In this document: piece after piece, positions 39,739 through 53,050 of the stretch
Numbering within the stretch: position 1 is the first letter of the stretch
How the letters are laid out: every line of letters begins with the position of its first letter
Assembly (NCBI GenBank): GCA_039621445.1
Contig: CP154955.1
Coordinates: 61,039,564-61,103,563 of the forward strand
Reading direction: 5' to 3'
From: Euglena gracilis
Taxonomy: Eukaryota; Euglenida; Euglenophyceae; Euglenales
DNA length: 64,000 nucleotides
Program-made: the position numbers and the translations under genes
The notes under the pieces: model-generated
Told to the model about the DNA's origin: nothing
The model's input: the letters and a program-made list of their open reading frames with translations, nothing else
Databases searched by the model: none

Positions 39739-41571
39739 GAAGCTTACCACCCCCCCGAAACCCCCCCCTGACCCCCCCCCCCCCCCGCCCCCCCCGGCCC
39801 CCCCCACCCCCCCACCCCCCTGAGTAGGCAAAGACAACCCGGATTATCGATGTGATTGGATTTCCGGGCCCCCAAAGTGAATAGCCTATAGGTTAGGGGA
39901 CGATCCCTAGTTTCTCCAGAGGCTTTGGGTTACCCGCAACTCCCCGCCAGTCCGGAGATATGGCCCGAGCAAAAAAGTTGTCTACCGTTTTTTTTCCGGG
40001 GAAATCGCAGGGTCATTTTGGGGTCAAAAAATCGAAAAATTCAAAATATCTCTAAAACGCTGCGGAGTTGAGAAAAAGTAAAGAGGACGTCCTTCCACAA
40101 CTTCGGGACGCCCGATCGATCGGTATGCGTGCTTTGGGCCAACTCCTCGCCTAGCCCGAGATACGGCCGTTTTGGGGTTTTGGGCCATTTCGGGCCCGTT
40201 CGGGGCCCGAAACCGTAATTTGCCCGTATCTCGGGCTAGACGAGGAGTTGGAACCCAAACCAGGGGGTCGATCATTAGGTTTTTTAGGGGGGGGGGGGGG
40301 TTTTTGTTTTTGAAAAGAGAGACCGTTTTTGGGGTTGTTGGGGTTTGACCGTTTTTTGGGGTTCCCGGGGTCTGGTTGTGCGATTTTGGGCCATTTTTTG
40401 GGTATTCGGGGACCCCTGCAGAGGTTCGAGGGCTGCCGGGCTGGGGGTCAAAAAATCGAAAATTCAAAATATCTCGAAAACGCTGTGGAGTTGAGGAAAA
40501 GTAAAGCGGACGTCCCTCCACAATTTTTGGACGCCCTATCGATCGGTATGCGCGGTTTGGGCCAACTCCTCGCCTAGCCCGAGATATGGCCGTTTTGGGG
40601 TTTTCTTTTTTTTTTTTTTTTTTGTTTTTCTTTTCTTCTTTTTTTTTTTACCGTAAATTGGCCGTATCTCGGGCTAGACGAGGAGTTGGGACCCAAACCA
40701 GGGGGTCAATCATTAGGTTTAGGGGGGGGTTTTGACCGTTTTTTGGGGTTCCCGGGGTCTGGTTGTGCGATTTTGGGCCAGTTTTGGGTATTCGGGGACC
40801 CCAGCGAGCCGTGTGGGCGGCTGGGCGAGGGGGGGTCAGGTGGCAGGTCGGGACCCAAAATTTTGAAATTTTTTTTTCGCCCAAAAACACTTTTTTTCAC
40901 TTCAGAACATCAAAAAAAGTGTTTTTGGGCGAAAAAAATTTTTCCGACCCGGACCCCCCCCCCCTGCCCCCCCTGGCTGGGGCCCTCCCCCCGGCCGGTG
41001 AACTTAGCCATTTTTGGGTCAAAAAGTCGAAAAAATTCGAAAAATTTTTTTTGCCCAAAACCATGATTTTTGACCTCCCGGACCCGAAAAAAGTGTTTTC
41101 GAGCCAAAAATGAGCGTTTTTCGACCCGCCGGCGCCCCGTTTTGGGCCGCCAACCCATTGACTTTGGGTCAAAACCGGGTCAAAAAAGTCGAAAAAATCG
41201 AAATTTTTTTTTGCCCCAAAACGATGTTTTTTGGCCTCCCGGACCCGGAAAGCCTGTGTTTGAGCCGAAAATGAGCGTTTTTCGACCCGCCAGCGCCCCG
41301 TTTTGGGCCACCAACCCATGACTTTGGGTCAAAACCGGTCAAAAAAGTCGAAAAAAATCGAAAAAATTTTTTCGCCCAAAACGATGTTTTCTGGCCTCCC
41401 TGACCCAGAAAAACTGTTTTTGAGCCAAAAATGAGCGTTTTTCCCGGGCCGGGCCGGGGTGGTCTCCCAAAGAGCTCAGCTCTACGTCACACCCTGGTCG
41501 CTGAGCTCTTATCTCTTTAGAGTAAGAGCGAAGCTTACCACCGGGGCCGGAGGGGGGGTCGGACCCCCTCG

Positions 41572-41611
<40 letters not shown>

Positions 41612-41802
41612 CCCCCCCCCCCCCCCCGTCCCCCCTGAGTAGGTCCGGGCCCCCGAGGATTATCGATGTGATTGTATTTCCGGGCTCCCAAAGTGAATAG
41701 CCTATAGGTTAGGAGAGGTTCCCTAGTTTCTCCAGAGCACTTCGGTTACCCGTAACTCCCCGCCAGTCCGGAGATTTGGCCCGAGCAAAAAAGTTGTCTA
41801 CC

Positions 41803-41995
41803 GTTTTTTTTTTTTTTTTTTTGTTTTTTTTTTTTTTTTTTTAATTTATATTTTTTGTGTTTTATTTTTTTTTATTTTTTTTTTTTTTAGTTGGTCTTAG
41901 TTTCTTTGTTTTTTTTATTTTTTTGTCTTAGTTTATTTTTAGGAAATATTTCATAATTGTCTTTGTTGTTAGAAGATGTTACCTTTTTTATTTTT
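41803..41995. repeat. T-rich insertion in the array
   Basis: The usual short T run after GTCTACCG is expanded to about 190 bases of T with AT words (TTTATTTTTTTT, TTAGTTTATTTT). A smaller T tract lies at 40601-40650. Confidence 0.8.
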
Positions 41996-42737
41996 CCGGG
42001 AAATCGCAGGTCATTTTGGGGGTCAAAAAATCAAAATTCAAAATATCTCGAAAACGCTGTGGAGTTGAGAAAAGTAAAGAGGACGTCATTCCTCAACTTT
42101 TTTGGCGCCCTACCGTAAATTGGCCATATCTCGGGCTAGACGAGGAGTTGGGACCCAAACCAGGGGTCAATCATTAGGTTTAGGGGGGGGTTTTGACCGT
42201 TTTTTGGGGGTTCCCGGGGTCTGGTTGTGCGATTTTGGGCCAGTTTTGGGTATTCGGGGACCCCCAATGCGCTGTCAGGGAGGCTGGGCGAGGGGGGGTC
42301 GGGTGGCAGGTCGGGACCCAAAATTTTGAAAAAAATTTTTTCGCTCAAAACCACTTTTTTTCACTTCAGAACATCAAAAAAAGTGTTTTTGGGCGAAAAA
42401 AAATTTTCCGACCCGCACCCCCCCCCCCTGGCTGGGGCCCGCCCCCTGGCCAGTGGACTTAGCCATTTTTGGATCAAAAAGTCAAAAAAAATCAATTTTT
42501 TTTTTCACCCAAAAGCATGTTTTTTGACCTCCCGGACCCGAAAAAAGTGTTTTCGAGCCAAAAATGAGCGTTTTTTTTTTTTGGGCCGCCAACCCATTGA
42601 CTTTAGGTCAAAACCGGGTCAAAAAAGTTGAAAAAAATCGAAAAGAAATTTTTTGCCCAAAACAATGTTTTTTGGCCTCCAGGACCCGTAAAGCCTGTTT
42701 TTGAGCCGAAAATGAGCGTTTTTCGACCCACCATCCG

Positions 42738-42846
42738 GGCCGGGCCGCCGGGCCGCCGGCCGGGCCGCCGGGCCGGCCCGCCGGGGCCGCCGGCCTGGCC
42801 GGGACGCCGGGCCGCCGGGCCGCCGGACGGGCCGGGCCGCCGGGTG
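42738..42846. repeat. GGGCCGCC tract
   Basis: About 110 bases built of GGGCCGCC, GGCCGGCC and related palindromic words, directly before the CTCCCAAGAGCTC end of the unit. Equivalent tracts are at 46526-46637 and 50230-50343. Confidence 0.85.
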
Positions 42847-43996
42847 GTCTCCCAAGAGCTCAGCTCTACGTCACACCCTGGTCGCTGAGCTCTTATCTCT
42901 CTCGAGTAACAGCGAAGCCTAACACCCCCCCAAAACCCACCCTGACCCCCCCCCCCCCCCCGCCCCCCCCCCCCCCCCCCTGAGTAGGCCCGGGCACCCG
43001 CTGATTATCGATGTGACCTGATTTCCGGACCCGAAAAGTTAACAGCCTATAGGTTAGGAGACGGTCCCTAGTTTGTCCAGAGCCCGCACTTTGCCCGCAA
43101 CTCCGCGCCAGGCCGGAGATCTGGCCCGAGCAAAAAAGTTGTGTACCGTTTTTTTTCCAAAGAACTTTTGTTGGACCGGCAACAGGGGGTCATTTTTGGG
43201 GTCAAAAAATCGAAAAATTCAAAATATCTCGAAAACGCTGGGGAGTTGAGAAATAAAGAATAACTCAGTCCAACAACTTGTGACCACTATCCACCGTAAA
43301 TGCGCGGTTTGGGCCAACTCCCCGCCTGTGCCGAATATATTTTAATGAAATTAATAACTTTGGGACGCCATATCCACCGGTATGCGCGGTTTGGGCCAAC
43401 TCCCCGCCTGGGCCGAGATATGGCCGTTTTGTGGTTTCGCCAGGGGGGGGACTCTGCCAAAAACGGGTCATTTTTGGGGTTAAAAAATCGAAAAATTCAA
43501 AATATCTCGAAAACGCTGGGGATTGCGAAAAGTGAAGAGCACCCCATCCCACAACTTTGGGCCCCCCTACCCACTGGTATGCGCGGTTTGGGCCAACTCC
43601 CCGCCTGGGCCGAGATACGGCCGTTTTGTGGTTTCGCCATGGGGGGGACTCTGTCATTTGGAGCCCAAAACGGGCCAAAAAACCAGTTTTTTGCAAAATA
43701 TCTCCAAAATGGTGGGGAGTTGAAAAAAATGTCCGGAGACCTCTATTGAAGCCCTTGAAACGCCCTATCTACTGGTATTTTGATTTCCCCGCAACTCCCC
43801 GTCTAGCCCTAGATACGGCCGTTTTCAGGTCCAAATGGCCGTTTTGTACACTTTTTCCACTGTCCGACTTGGCCGTTTTCGGGCCAAAAAGTCGAAAAAA
43901 ATCAAAAAAATGTTTTTTGCCCGAAACCATGTTTTTTGGCTTCCTGGACCCGGAAAAAGTGTTTTCGAGTTGAAAATTGGTGTTTTTCGACCCCCA

Positions 43997-44925
43997 GGCC
44001 CATGATGGCCCTCATGACCCATGATGCGCATCATGACCCATGATGCGCATCATGACCCATGATGCGCATCATGACCAATGATGGCCATCATGACCAATGA
44101 TGGCCATCATGACCCATGATGGCCATCATGACCCATGATGGCCATCATGACCCCGGATGGGCATCATGACCCCAGATGGCCATCATGACCCCAGATGGCC
44201 ATTGTGACGCCGGATGGCCCTCATGACCAATGATGGCCATCATGACCCCGGATGGCCATCATGACCCCGGATGGCCATCATGACCAATGATGGCCATCAT
44301 GACCAATGATGGCCATCATGACCCCGGATGGGCATCATGACCCCGGATGGCCATCATGACCCCAGATGGCCATTGTGACGCCGGATGGCCATCATGACCA
44401 ATGATGGCCTCATGACCAATGATGGCCATCATGACATGGCCATCATGACCCCGGATGGGCATCATGACCCCGGATGGCCATCATGACCCAAGATGGCCAT
44501 CCAGACCTCGGATGGCCATCATGACCCATGGCCATCATGACCAATGATGGCCATCATGGCCCCGGATGGGCATCATGACCCCGGATGGCCATCATGACCC
44601 CGATGGCCATATGCCCATGGCCATTGACGCCGGATGGCCATCATGATGCACCATGATGGCCTCATGACCAATGATGGCCCTCATGACATGGCCATCATGA
44701 CCCCGGATGGCCATCATGACCCCGGATGGCCATCATGACCCCAGATGGCCATTGTGACCCCGGATGGCCATCATGACCAATGATGGCCATCATGACCAAT
44801 GATGGCCAGCCATCATGGCCATCATGACCCCGGATGGCCATCATGACCCCGGATGGCCATCATGACCAATGATGGCCATCATGCCCAATGATGGCCATCA
44901 TGCCCAATGATGGCCATCACGGGCT
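43997..44925. repeat. ATGGCCATCAT minisatellite, copy 1
   Basis: About 48 units of 19 bases around GGCCATCATGACCCCGGAT with CAATGAT and GGGCATC variants. The unit contains the palindrome ATGATGGCCATCAT in many versions, so both strands look alike. Confidence 0.9.
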
Positions 44926-44973
44926 GGGGGGTCTCCCAAAGAGCTCAGCTCTACGTCACACCCTGGTCGCTGA

Positions 44974-44999
44974 GCTCTTATCCCTTTATGGGTAAGAGC
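44974..44999. other. Hairpin of the array, CCC/GGG form
   Basis: Arms GCTCTTA-T-CCC and GGG-TAAGAGC with a TTTAT loop, repeated at 48680-48705. Relative to the common form the middle inner pair has changed from T-A to C-G on both sides, so pairing is kept. Confidence 0.85.
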
Positions 45000-46727
45000 G
45001 AAGCTTACCACCGGGGCCGGAGGGGGGGTCGGACCCCACCACCACCCCCCCACCCCCCCCCCCCCCCCCCCCCCTCCCGTCCCCCCCGCCCCCCCCCCGC
45101 CCCCCCCTGAGTAGGTCCGGGCCCCCGAGGATTATTGATGTGATTGTATTTCCGGGCTCCCAAAGTGAATAGCCTATAGGTTAGGAGAGGTTCCCTAGTT
45201 TCTCCAGAGCACTTCGGTTACCCGTAACTCCCCGCCAGTCCGGAGATTTGGCCCGAGCAAAAAAGTTGTCTACCGTTTTTTTTTCCGGGGAAATCGCAGG
45301 GTCATTTTGGGGTCAAAAAATCGAAAAATTCAAAATATCTCGAAAACGCCGCGGAGTTGACAAAAAGTAAAGAGGACGTCATTCCACAACTTTGGGACGC
45401 CCGATCGATCGGTATGCGCAGTTTGGGCCAACTCCTCGCCTAGCCCGAGATACGGCCGTTTTGTGGTTTTGGGCCAGTTTTGCCAGTTTTGGCCATTTCG
45501 GGCCCGTTCGGGGCCCGAAACCGTAATTTGCCCGTATCTCGGGCTAGACGGGGAGTTGGAGCCCAAACCAGGGGGTCAATCATTAGGTTCAGGGGGGGGG
45601 TTTGACCGTTTTTTGGGGTTCCCGGGGTCTGGTTGTGCGATTTTGGGTCATTTTTGGGTATTCGGGGACCCCTGCAGGGGTTCGAGGGCTGCCGGGCTGG
45701 GGTCAAAAAATCAAAAAATTCAAAATATCTCGAAAACGCTGCGGAGTTGAGGAAAAGTAAAGAGGACGTCATTCCTCAACTTTTGGACGCCCTATCCATC
45801 GGTATGCGCGGTTTGGGCCAACTCCCCGCCTAGCCCGAGATATGGTCGTTTTGGGGTTTTGGGCCAGTTTTGGCCATTTCGGGCCTGTTTGGGCCCGAAA
45901 CCGTAAATTGGCCATATCTCGGGCTAGACGAGGAGTTGGGACCCAAACCAGGGGTCAATCATTAGGTTTAGGGGGGGGGTTTGACCGTTTTTTGGGGTTC
46001 CCGGGGTCTGGTTGTGCGATTTTGGGCCAGTTTTGGGTATTCGGGGACCCCCAATGCGCTGTCAGGGAGGCTGGGCGAGGGGGGGTCGGGTGGCAGGTCG
46101 GGACCCAAAATTTTGAAAAAAATTTTTTCGCTCAAAAACACTTTTTTTCACTTCAGAACATCAAAAAAAGTGTTTTTGGGCGAAAAAAAATTTTCCGACC
46201 CGCACCCCCCCCCATGCCCCCCCCCCCTGGCCAGTGGACTTAGCCATTTTTGGATCAAAAAGTCAAAAAAAATCAATTTTTTTTTTCACCCAAAAACATG
46301 TTTTTTGACCTCCCGGACCCGAAAAAAGTGTTTTCGAGCCAAAAATGAGCGTTTTTCGACCCCGCCGCCGTTTGGGCCGCCAACCCATTGACTTTAGGTC
46401 AAAACCGGGTCAAAAAAGTTGAAAAAAATCGAAAAGAAATTTTTTGCCCAAAACAATGTTTTTTGGCCTCCAGGACCCGTAAAGCCTGTTTTTGAGCCGA
46501 AAATGAGCGTTTTTCGACCCACCATCCGGGCCGGGCCGCCGTGCCGCCGGCCGGGCCGCCGGGCCGGCCCGCCGGGCCGCCGGCCTGGCCGGGACGCCGG
46601 GCCGCCGGGCCGCCGGACGGGCCGGGCCGCCGGGTGGTCTCCCAAAGAGCTCAGCTCTACGTCACACCCTGGTCGCTGAGCTCTTATCTCTTTAGAGTAA
46701 GAGCGAAGCTTACCACCCCCCCGCAAC

Positions 46728-46769
<42 letters not shown>

Positions 46770-47694
46770 CACCCCCCCCCTTATCGATGTGACCTGATTT
46801 CGGGACCCGAAAAGTTAACAGCCTATAGGTTAGGAGACGGTCCCTAGTTTGTCCAGAGCCCGCACTTTGCCCGCAACTCCGCGCCAGGCCGGAGATCTGG
46901 CCCGAGCAAAAAAGTTGTGTACCGTTTTTTTTCCAAAGAACTTTTGTTGGACCGGCAACAGGGGGGTCATTTTTGGGGTCAAAAAATCGAAAAATTCAAA
47001 ATATCTCGAAAACGCTGGGGAGTTGAGAAAAAGTAAAGAGTACCTCATTCCACAACTTTGGGACGCCCTATCCACCGGTATGCGCGGTTTGGGCCAACTC
47101 CCCGCCTGGGCCGAGATATGGCCGTTTTGTGGTTTCGCCAGGGGGGGGACTCTGCCAAAAACGGGTCATTTTTGGGGTCAAAAAATCGAAAAATTCAAAA
47201 TATCTCGAAAACGCTGGGGAGTTGCGAAAAAGTGAAGAGCACCTCATTCCACAACTTTGGGACGCCCTACCCACTGGTATGCGCGGTTTGGGCCAACTCC
47301 CCGCCTGGGCCGAGATACGGCCGTTTTGTGGTTTCGCCATGGGGGGACTCTGCCATTTGGAGCCCAAAACGGGCCAAAAAACCAGTTTTTGCAAAATATC
47401 TCCAAAATGGTGGGGAGTTGAAAAAAATGTCCGGAGACCTAAATTGAAGCCCTTGGAACACCCTATCTACTGGTATTTTGATTTCCCTGCAACTCCCCGT
47501 CTAGCCCTAGATACGGCCGTTTTCAGGTCCAAATGGCCGTTTTGTACACTTTTTCCACTGTCCGACTTGGCCGTTTTCGGGCCAAAAAGTCGAAAAAAAT
47601 CAAAAAAATGTTTTTTGCCCGAAACCATGTTTTTTGGCTTCCTGGACCCGGAAAAAGTGTTTTCGAGTTGAAAATTGGTGTTTTTCGACCCCCA

Positions 47695-48628
47695 GGCCCA
47701 TGATGGCCCTCATGACCCATGATGCGCATCATGACCCATGATGCGCATCATGACCCATGATGCGCATCATGACCAATGATGGCCATCATGACCAATGATG
47801 GCCATCATGACCCATGATGGCCATCATGACCCATGATGGCCATCATGACCCCGGATGGGCATCATGACCCCAGATGGCCATCATGACCCCAGATGGCCAT
47901 TGTGACGCCGGATGGCCCTCATGACCAATGATGGCCATCATGACCCCGGATGGCCATCATGACCCCGGATGGCCATCATGACCAATGATGGCCATCATGA
48001 CCAATGATGGCCATCATGACCCCGGATGGGCATCATGACCCCGGATGGCCATCATGACCCCAGATGGCCATTGTGACGCCGGATGGCCATCATGACCAAT
48101 GATGGCCTCATGACCAATGATGGCCATCATGACATGGCCATCATGACCCCGGATGGGCATCATGACCCCGGATGGCCATCATGACCCCAGATGGCCATCG
48201 TGACCCCGGATGGCCATCATGACCAATGATGGCCATCATGACCAATGATGGCCATCATGACCCCGGATGGGCATCATGACCCCGGATGGCCATCATGACC
48301 CCGGATGGCCATCATGACCCCAGATGGCCATTGTGACGCCGGATGGCCATCATGACCAATGATGGCCTCATGACCAATGATGGCCCTCATGACATGGCCA
48401 TCATGACCCCGGATGGGCATCATGACCCCGGATGGCCATCATGACCCCAGATGGCCATTGTGACCCCGGATGGCCATCATGACCAATGATGGCCATCATG
48501 ACCAATGATGGCCAGCCATCATGGCCATCATGACCCCGGATGGCCATCATGACCCCGGATGGCCATCATGACCAATGATGGCCATCATGCCCAATGATGG
48601 CCATCATGCCCAATGATGGCCATCACGG
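47695..48628. repeat. ATGGCCATCAT minisatellite, copy 2
   Basis: Same unit order as copy 1 with a few unit gains, losses and base changes. A third, short version (about 10 units) lies at 51225-51415 and ends where the 163-bp array begins. Confidence 0.9.
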
Positions 48629-48738
48629 GCTGGGGGGTCTCCCAAAGAGCTCAGCTCTACGTCACACCCTGGTCGCTGAGCTCTTATCCCTTTATGGGTA
48701 AGAGCGAAGCTTACCACCGGGGCCGGAGGGGGGGTCGG

Positions 48739-48776
<38 letters not shown>

Positions 48777-51414
48777 ACCCCCCCCCCCCCCCCCCCCCCC
48801 GCCCCCCCTGAGTAGGTCCGGCCCCCCGAGAATTATTGATGTGATTGTATTTCCGGGCTCCCAAAGTGAATAGCCTATAGGTTAGGAGAGGTTCCCTAGT
48901 TTCTCCAGAGCACTTCGGTTACCCGTAACTCCCCGCCAGTCCGGAGATTTGGCCCGAGCAAAAAAGTTGTCTACCGTTTTTTTTTCCGGGGAAATCGCAG
49001 GGTCATTTTGGGGTCAAAAAATCGAAAAATTCAAAATATCTCGAAAACGCCGCGGAGTTGACAAAAAGTAAAGAGGACGTCATTCCACAACTTTGGGACG
49101 CCCGATCGATCGGTATGCGCGGTTTGGGCCAACTCCTCGCCTAGCCCGAGATACGGCCGTTTTGTGGTTTTGGGCCAGTTTTGCCAGTTTTGGCCATTTC
49201 GGGCCCGTTCGGGGCCCGAAACCGTAATTTGCCCGTATCTCGGGCTAGACGGGGAGTTGGAGCCCAAACCAGGGGGTCAATCATTAGGTTCAGGGGGGGG
49301 GTTTGACCGTTTTTTGGGGTTCCCGGGGTCTGGTTGTGCGATTTTGGGTCATTTTTGGGTATTCGGGGACCCCTGCAGGGGTTCGAGGGCTGCCGGGCTG
49401 GGGTCAAAAAATCAAAAAATTCAAAATATCTCGAAAACGCTGCGGAGTTGAGGAAAAGTAAAGAGGACGTCATTCCTCAACTTTTGGACGCCCTATCCAT
49501 CGGTATGCGCGGTTTGGGCCAACTCCCCGCCTAGCCCGAGATATGGTCGTTTTGGGGTTTTGGGCCAGTTTTGGCCATTTCGGGCCTGTTTGGGCCCGAA
49601 ACCGTAAATTGGCCATATCTCGGGCTAGACGAGGAGTTGGGACCCAAACCAGGGGTCAATCATTAGGTTTAGGGGGGGGGTTTGACCGTTTTTTGGGGTT
49701 CCCGGGGTCTGGTTGTGCGATTTTGGGCCAGTTTTGGGTATTCGGGGACCCCCAATGCGCTGTCAGGGAGGCTGGGCGAGGGGGGGTCGGGTGGCAGGTC
49801 GGGACCCAAAATTTTGAAAAAAATTTTTTCGCTCAAAAACACTTTTTTTCACTTCAGAACATCAAAAAAAGTGTTTTTGGGCGAAAAAAAATTTTCCGAC
49901 CCGCACCCCCCCCCATGCCCCCCCCCCCTGGCCAGTGGACTTAGCCATTTTTGGATCAAAAAGTCAAAAAAAATCAATTTTTTTTTTCACCCAAAAACAT
50001 GTTTTTTGACCTCCCGGACCCGAAAAAAGTGTTTTCGAGCCAAAAATGAGCGTTTTTCGACCCGCCAGCGCCCCGTTTTGGGCCGCCAACCCATTGACTT
50101 TAGGTCAAAACCGGGTCAAAAAAGTTGAAAAAAATCGAAAAGAAATTTTTTGCCCAAAACAATGTTTTTTGGCCTCCAGGACCCGTAAAGCCTGTTTTTG
50201 AGTTGAAAATGAGCTTTTTTCGACCCACCATCCGGACCGGTCCGCCGGGCCGCAGGGCCGCCGGGCCGCCGGGCCGGGCCGCCGGGCCGCCGGCCTGGCC
50301 GGGACGCCGGGCCGCCGGGCCGCCGGACGGGCCGGGCCGCCGGGTGGTCTCCAAAGAGCTCAGCTCTACGTCACACACCCTGGTCGCTGAGCTCTTATCT
50401 CTTTAGAGTAAGAGCGAAGCTTACCCCCCCCCCCAAACCCCCCCCCGCCCCCCCGCCCCCCCCCCGCCCCCCCCCCCCCCCCCCTGAGTAGGCCCGGGCA
50501 CCCGCGGATTATCGATGTGACCTGATTTCGGGACCCGAAAAGTTAACAGCCTATAGGTTAGGAGACGGTCCCTAGTTTGTCCAGAGCCCGCACTTTGCCC
50601 GCAACTCCGCGCCAGGCCGGAGATCTGGCCCGAGCAAAAAAGTTGTGTACCGTTTTTTTTCCAAAGAACTTTTGTTGGACCGGCAACAGGGGGGGCATTT
50701 TTGGGGTCAAAAAATCGAACAATTCAAAATATCTCGAAAACGCTGGGGAGTTGAGAAAAAGTAAAGAGTACCTCATTCCACAACTTTGGGACGCCCTATC
50801 CGCCGGTATGCGCAGTTTGGGCCAACTCCCCGCCTGGGCCGAGATATGGCCGTTTTGTGGTTTCGCCATGGGGGGACTCTGCCATTTGGAGCCCAAAACG
50901 GGCCAAAAAACCAGTTTTTGCAAAATATCTCCAAAATGGTGGGGAGTTGAAAAAAATGTCCGGAGACCTAAATTGAAGCCCTTGGAACGCCCTATCTACT
51001 GGTATTTTGATTTCCCCGCAACTCCCCGCCCAGCCCTAGATACGGCCGTTTTCAGGTCCAAATGGCCGTTTTGTACACTTTCCCACTGTCCGACTTAGCC
51101 GTTTTCGGGCCAAAAAGTCGAAAAAAATCGAAAAAATTTTTGTGCCCAAAACCATGTTTTTTGGCTTCCTGGACCCGGAAAAAGTGTTTTCGAGCCGAAA
51201 ATTGGCGTTTTTCGACCCCCCAGCCCCTCATGGCACTCATGAATCATGACCCATGATGCGCAGCATGACCCATGCCATCATGACCAATGATGGCCATCAT
51301 GACCAATGATGGCCATCATGACCCATGATGGCCATCATGACCCATGATGGCCATCATGACCCCGGATGGGCATCATGACCCCAGATGGCCATCATGACCC
51401 CAGATGGCCATCCC

Positions 51415-53050
51415 GTTTTGGGCCGCCGACCCATTGACTTTGGGTCAAAACCGGGTCGAAAAAGTCGAAAAAAATCGAAAAAAAAATTTTTGCCCGAAAC
51501 AATGTTTTTTGGCCTCCCGGACCCAGAAAAACTGTTTTTGAGCCGAAAACGAGCGTTTTTCGACCCACCAGCGCCCCGTTTTGGGCCGCCGACCCATTGA
51601 CTTTGGGTCAAAACCGGGTCGAAAAGTCGAAAAAAATCGAAAAAATTTTTTTTGCCCGAAACGATGTTTTTTGGCCTCCCGGACCCGGAAAAACTGTTTT
51701 TGAGCCGAAAACGAGCGTTTTTCGACCCGCCAGCGCCCCGTTTTGGGCCGCCGACCCATTGACTTTGGGTCAAAACCGGGTCGAAAAAGTCGAAAAAAAT
51801 CGAAAAAAATTTTTTTGCCCGAAACGATGTTTTTTGGCCTCCCGGACCCCGAAAAACTGTTTTTGAGCCGAAAACGAGCGTTTTTCGACCCACCAGCGGC
51901 CCCGTTTTGGGCCGCCGACCCATTGACTTTGGGTCAAAACCGGGTCGAAAAAGTCGAAAAAAATCGAAAAAAATTTTTTTGCCCGAAACGATGTTTTTTG
52001 GCCTCCCGGACCCAGAAAAACTGTTTTTGAGCCGAAACGGAGCGTTTCTCGACCCGCCAGCGCCCCGTTTTTGGCCGCCGACCCATTGACTTTGGGTCAA
52101 AACCGGGTCGAAAAAGTCGAAAAAAATCGAAAAAAATTTTTTTTGCCCGAAACGATGTTTTTTGGCCTCCCGGACCCGGAAAAACTGTTTTTGAGCCGAA
52201 AACGAGCGTTTTTCGACCCGCCAGCGCCCCGTTTTGGGCCGCCGACCCATTGACTTTGGGTCAAAACCGGGTCGAAAAAGTCGAAAAAAATCGAAAAAAT
52301 TTTTTTTTCTCCAAACGATGTTTTTTTACCTCCCGGACCCGGAAAAACTTTTTTTGAGCCTAAAACTAGCGTTTTTTCGACCCGCCACAGCGCCCCCCCC
52401 GTTTTGGGCCGCCGACCCATTGACTTTGGGTCAAAACCGGGTCAAAAAAGTCGAAAAAAATCGAAAAAATTTTTTTGCCCGAAACGATGTTTTTTGGCCT
52501 CCCCCGGACCCGGAAAAACTGTTTTTGAGCCGAAAACGAGCGTTTTTTCGACCCGCCAGCGCCCCGTTTTGGGCCGCCGACCCATTGACTTTGGGTCAAA
52601 ACCGGGTCGAAAAAGTCGAAAAAAATCGAAAAAATTTTTTTTTTTTTATATTATGTTTTTTGGCCTCCCGGACCCGGAAAAACTGTTTTTGAGCCGAAAA
52701 CGAGCGTTTTTCGACCCACCAGCGCCCCGTTTTGGGCCGCCGACCCATTGACTTTGGGTCAAAACCGGGTCGAAAAAGTCGAAAAAAATCGAAACGATGT
52801 TTTTTGGCCTCCCGGACCCGGAAAAACTGTTTTTGAGCCGAAAACGAGCGTTTTTCGACCCGCCAGCGCCCCGTTTTGGGCCGCCGACCCATTGACTTTG
52901 GGTCAAAACCGGGTCAAAAAAGTCGAAAAAAAAATCGAAAAAAATTTTTTTGTTGCCCGAAACGATTTTTTTTGGGCCCTCCGGACCCGAAAAACTGTTT
53001 TTGAGCCGAAAACGAGCGTTTTTTCGACCCACTTTTTCGACCCGGCGCCC
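51415..53050. repeat. Tandem 163-bp satellite, about 10 units
   Basis: CCCATTGACTTTGGGTCAAA recurs at about 51430, 51594, 51757, 51919, 52082, 52247, 52420, 52584, 52747 and 52887. Each unit contains GTCGAAAAAAATCGAAA, an A/T run, GATGTTTTTTGGCCTCCCGG, ACCCGGAAAAACTG and GAGCGTTTTTCGACCC. Single units occur earlier in the array (39360, 39530, 41155, 41320, 42590, 46380, 50085). Confidence 0.9.

Larger units (their letters stand above)
42889..50390. repeat. Two 3.7-kb higher-order repeat units
   Basis: 42889-46679 and 46680-50390 each contain a common-form module, a long ATGGCC minisatellite, a CCC/GGG-form module and a GGGCCGCC tract. The minisatellite start AGGCCCATGATGGCCCTCAT occurs at 43996 and 47694, giving a period of 3698. 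Over 44930-46350 versus 48627-50050 the copies look nearly identical. A third unit begins at 50391 and is cut near 51415. Confidence 0.9.

Noticed and set aside
51354-52250. 298-codon minus-strand frame and many similar plus-strand frames in the satellite array
   Set aside because: They repeat with the 163-bp unit, are open on both strands and have no domain or codon signal. The unit length near a multiple of 3 keeps them open by chance.
43997-53050. CRISPR array
   Set aside because: Repeats are directly abutting satellites without unique spacers, and the context is eukaryotic.
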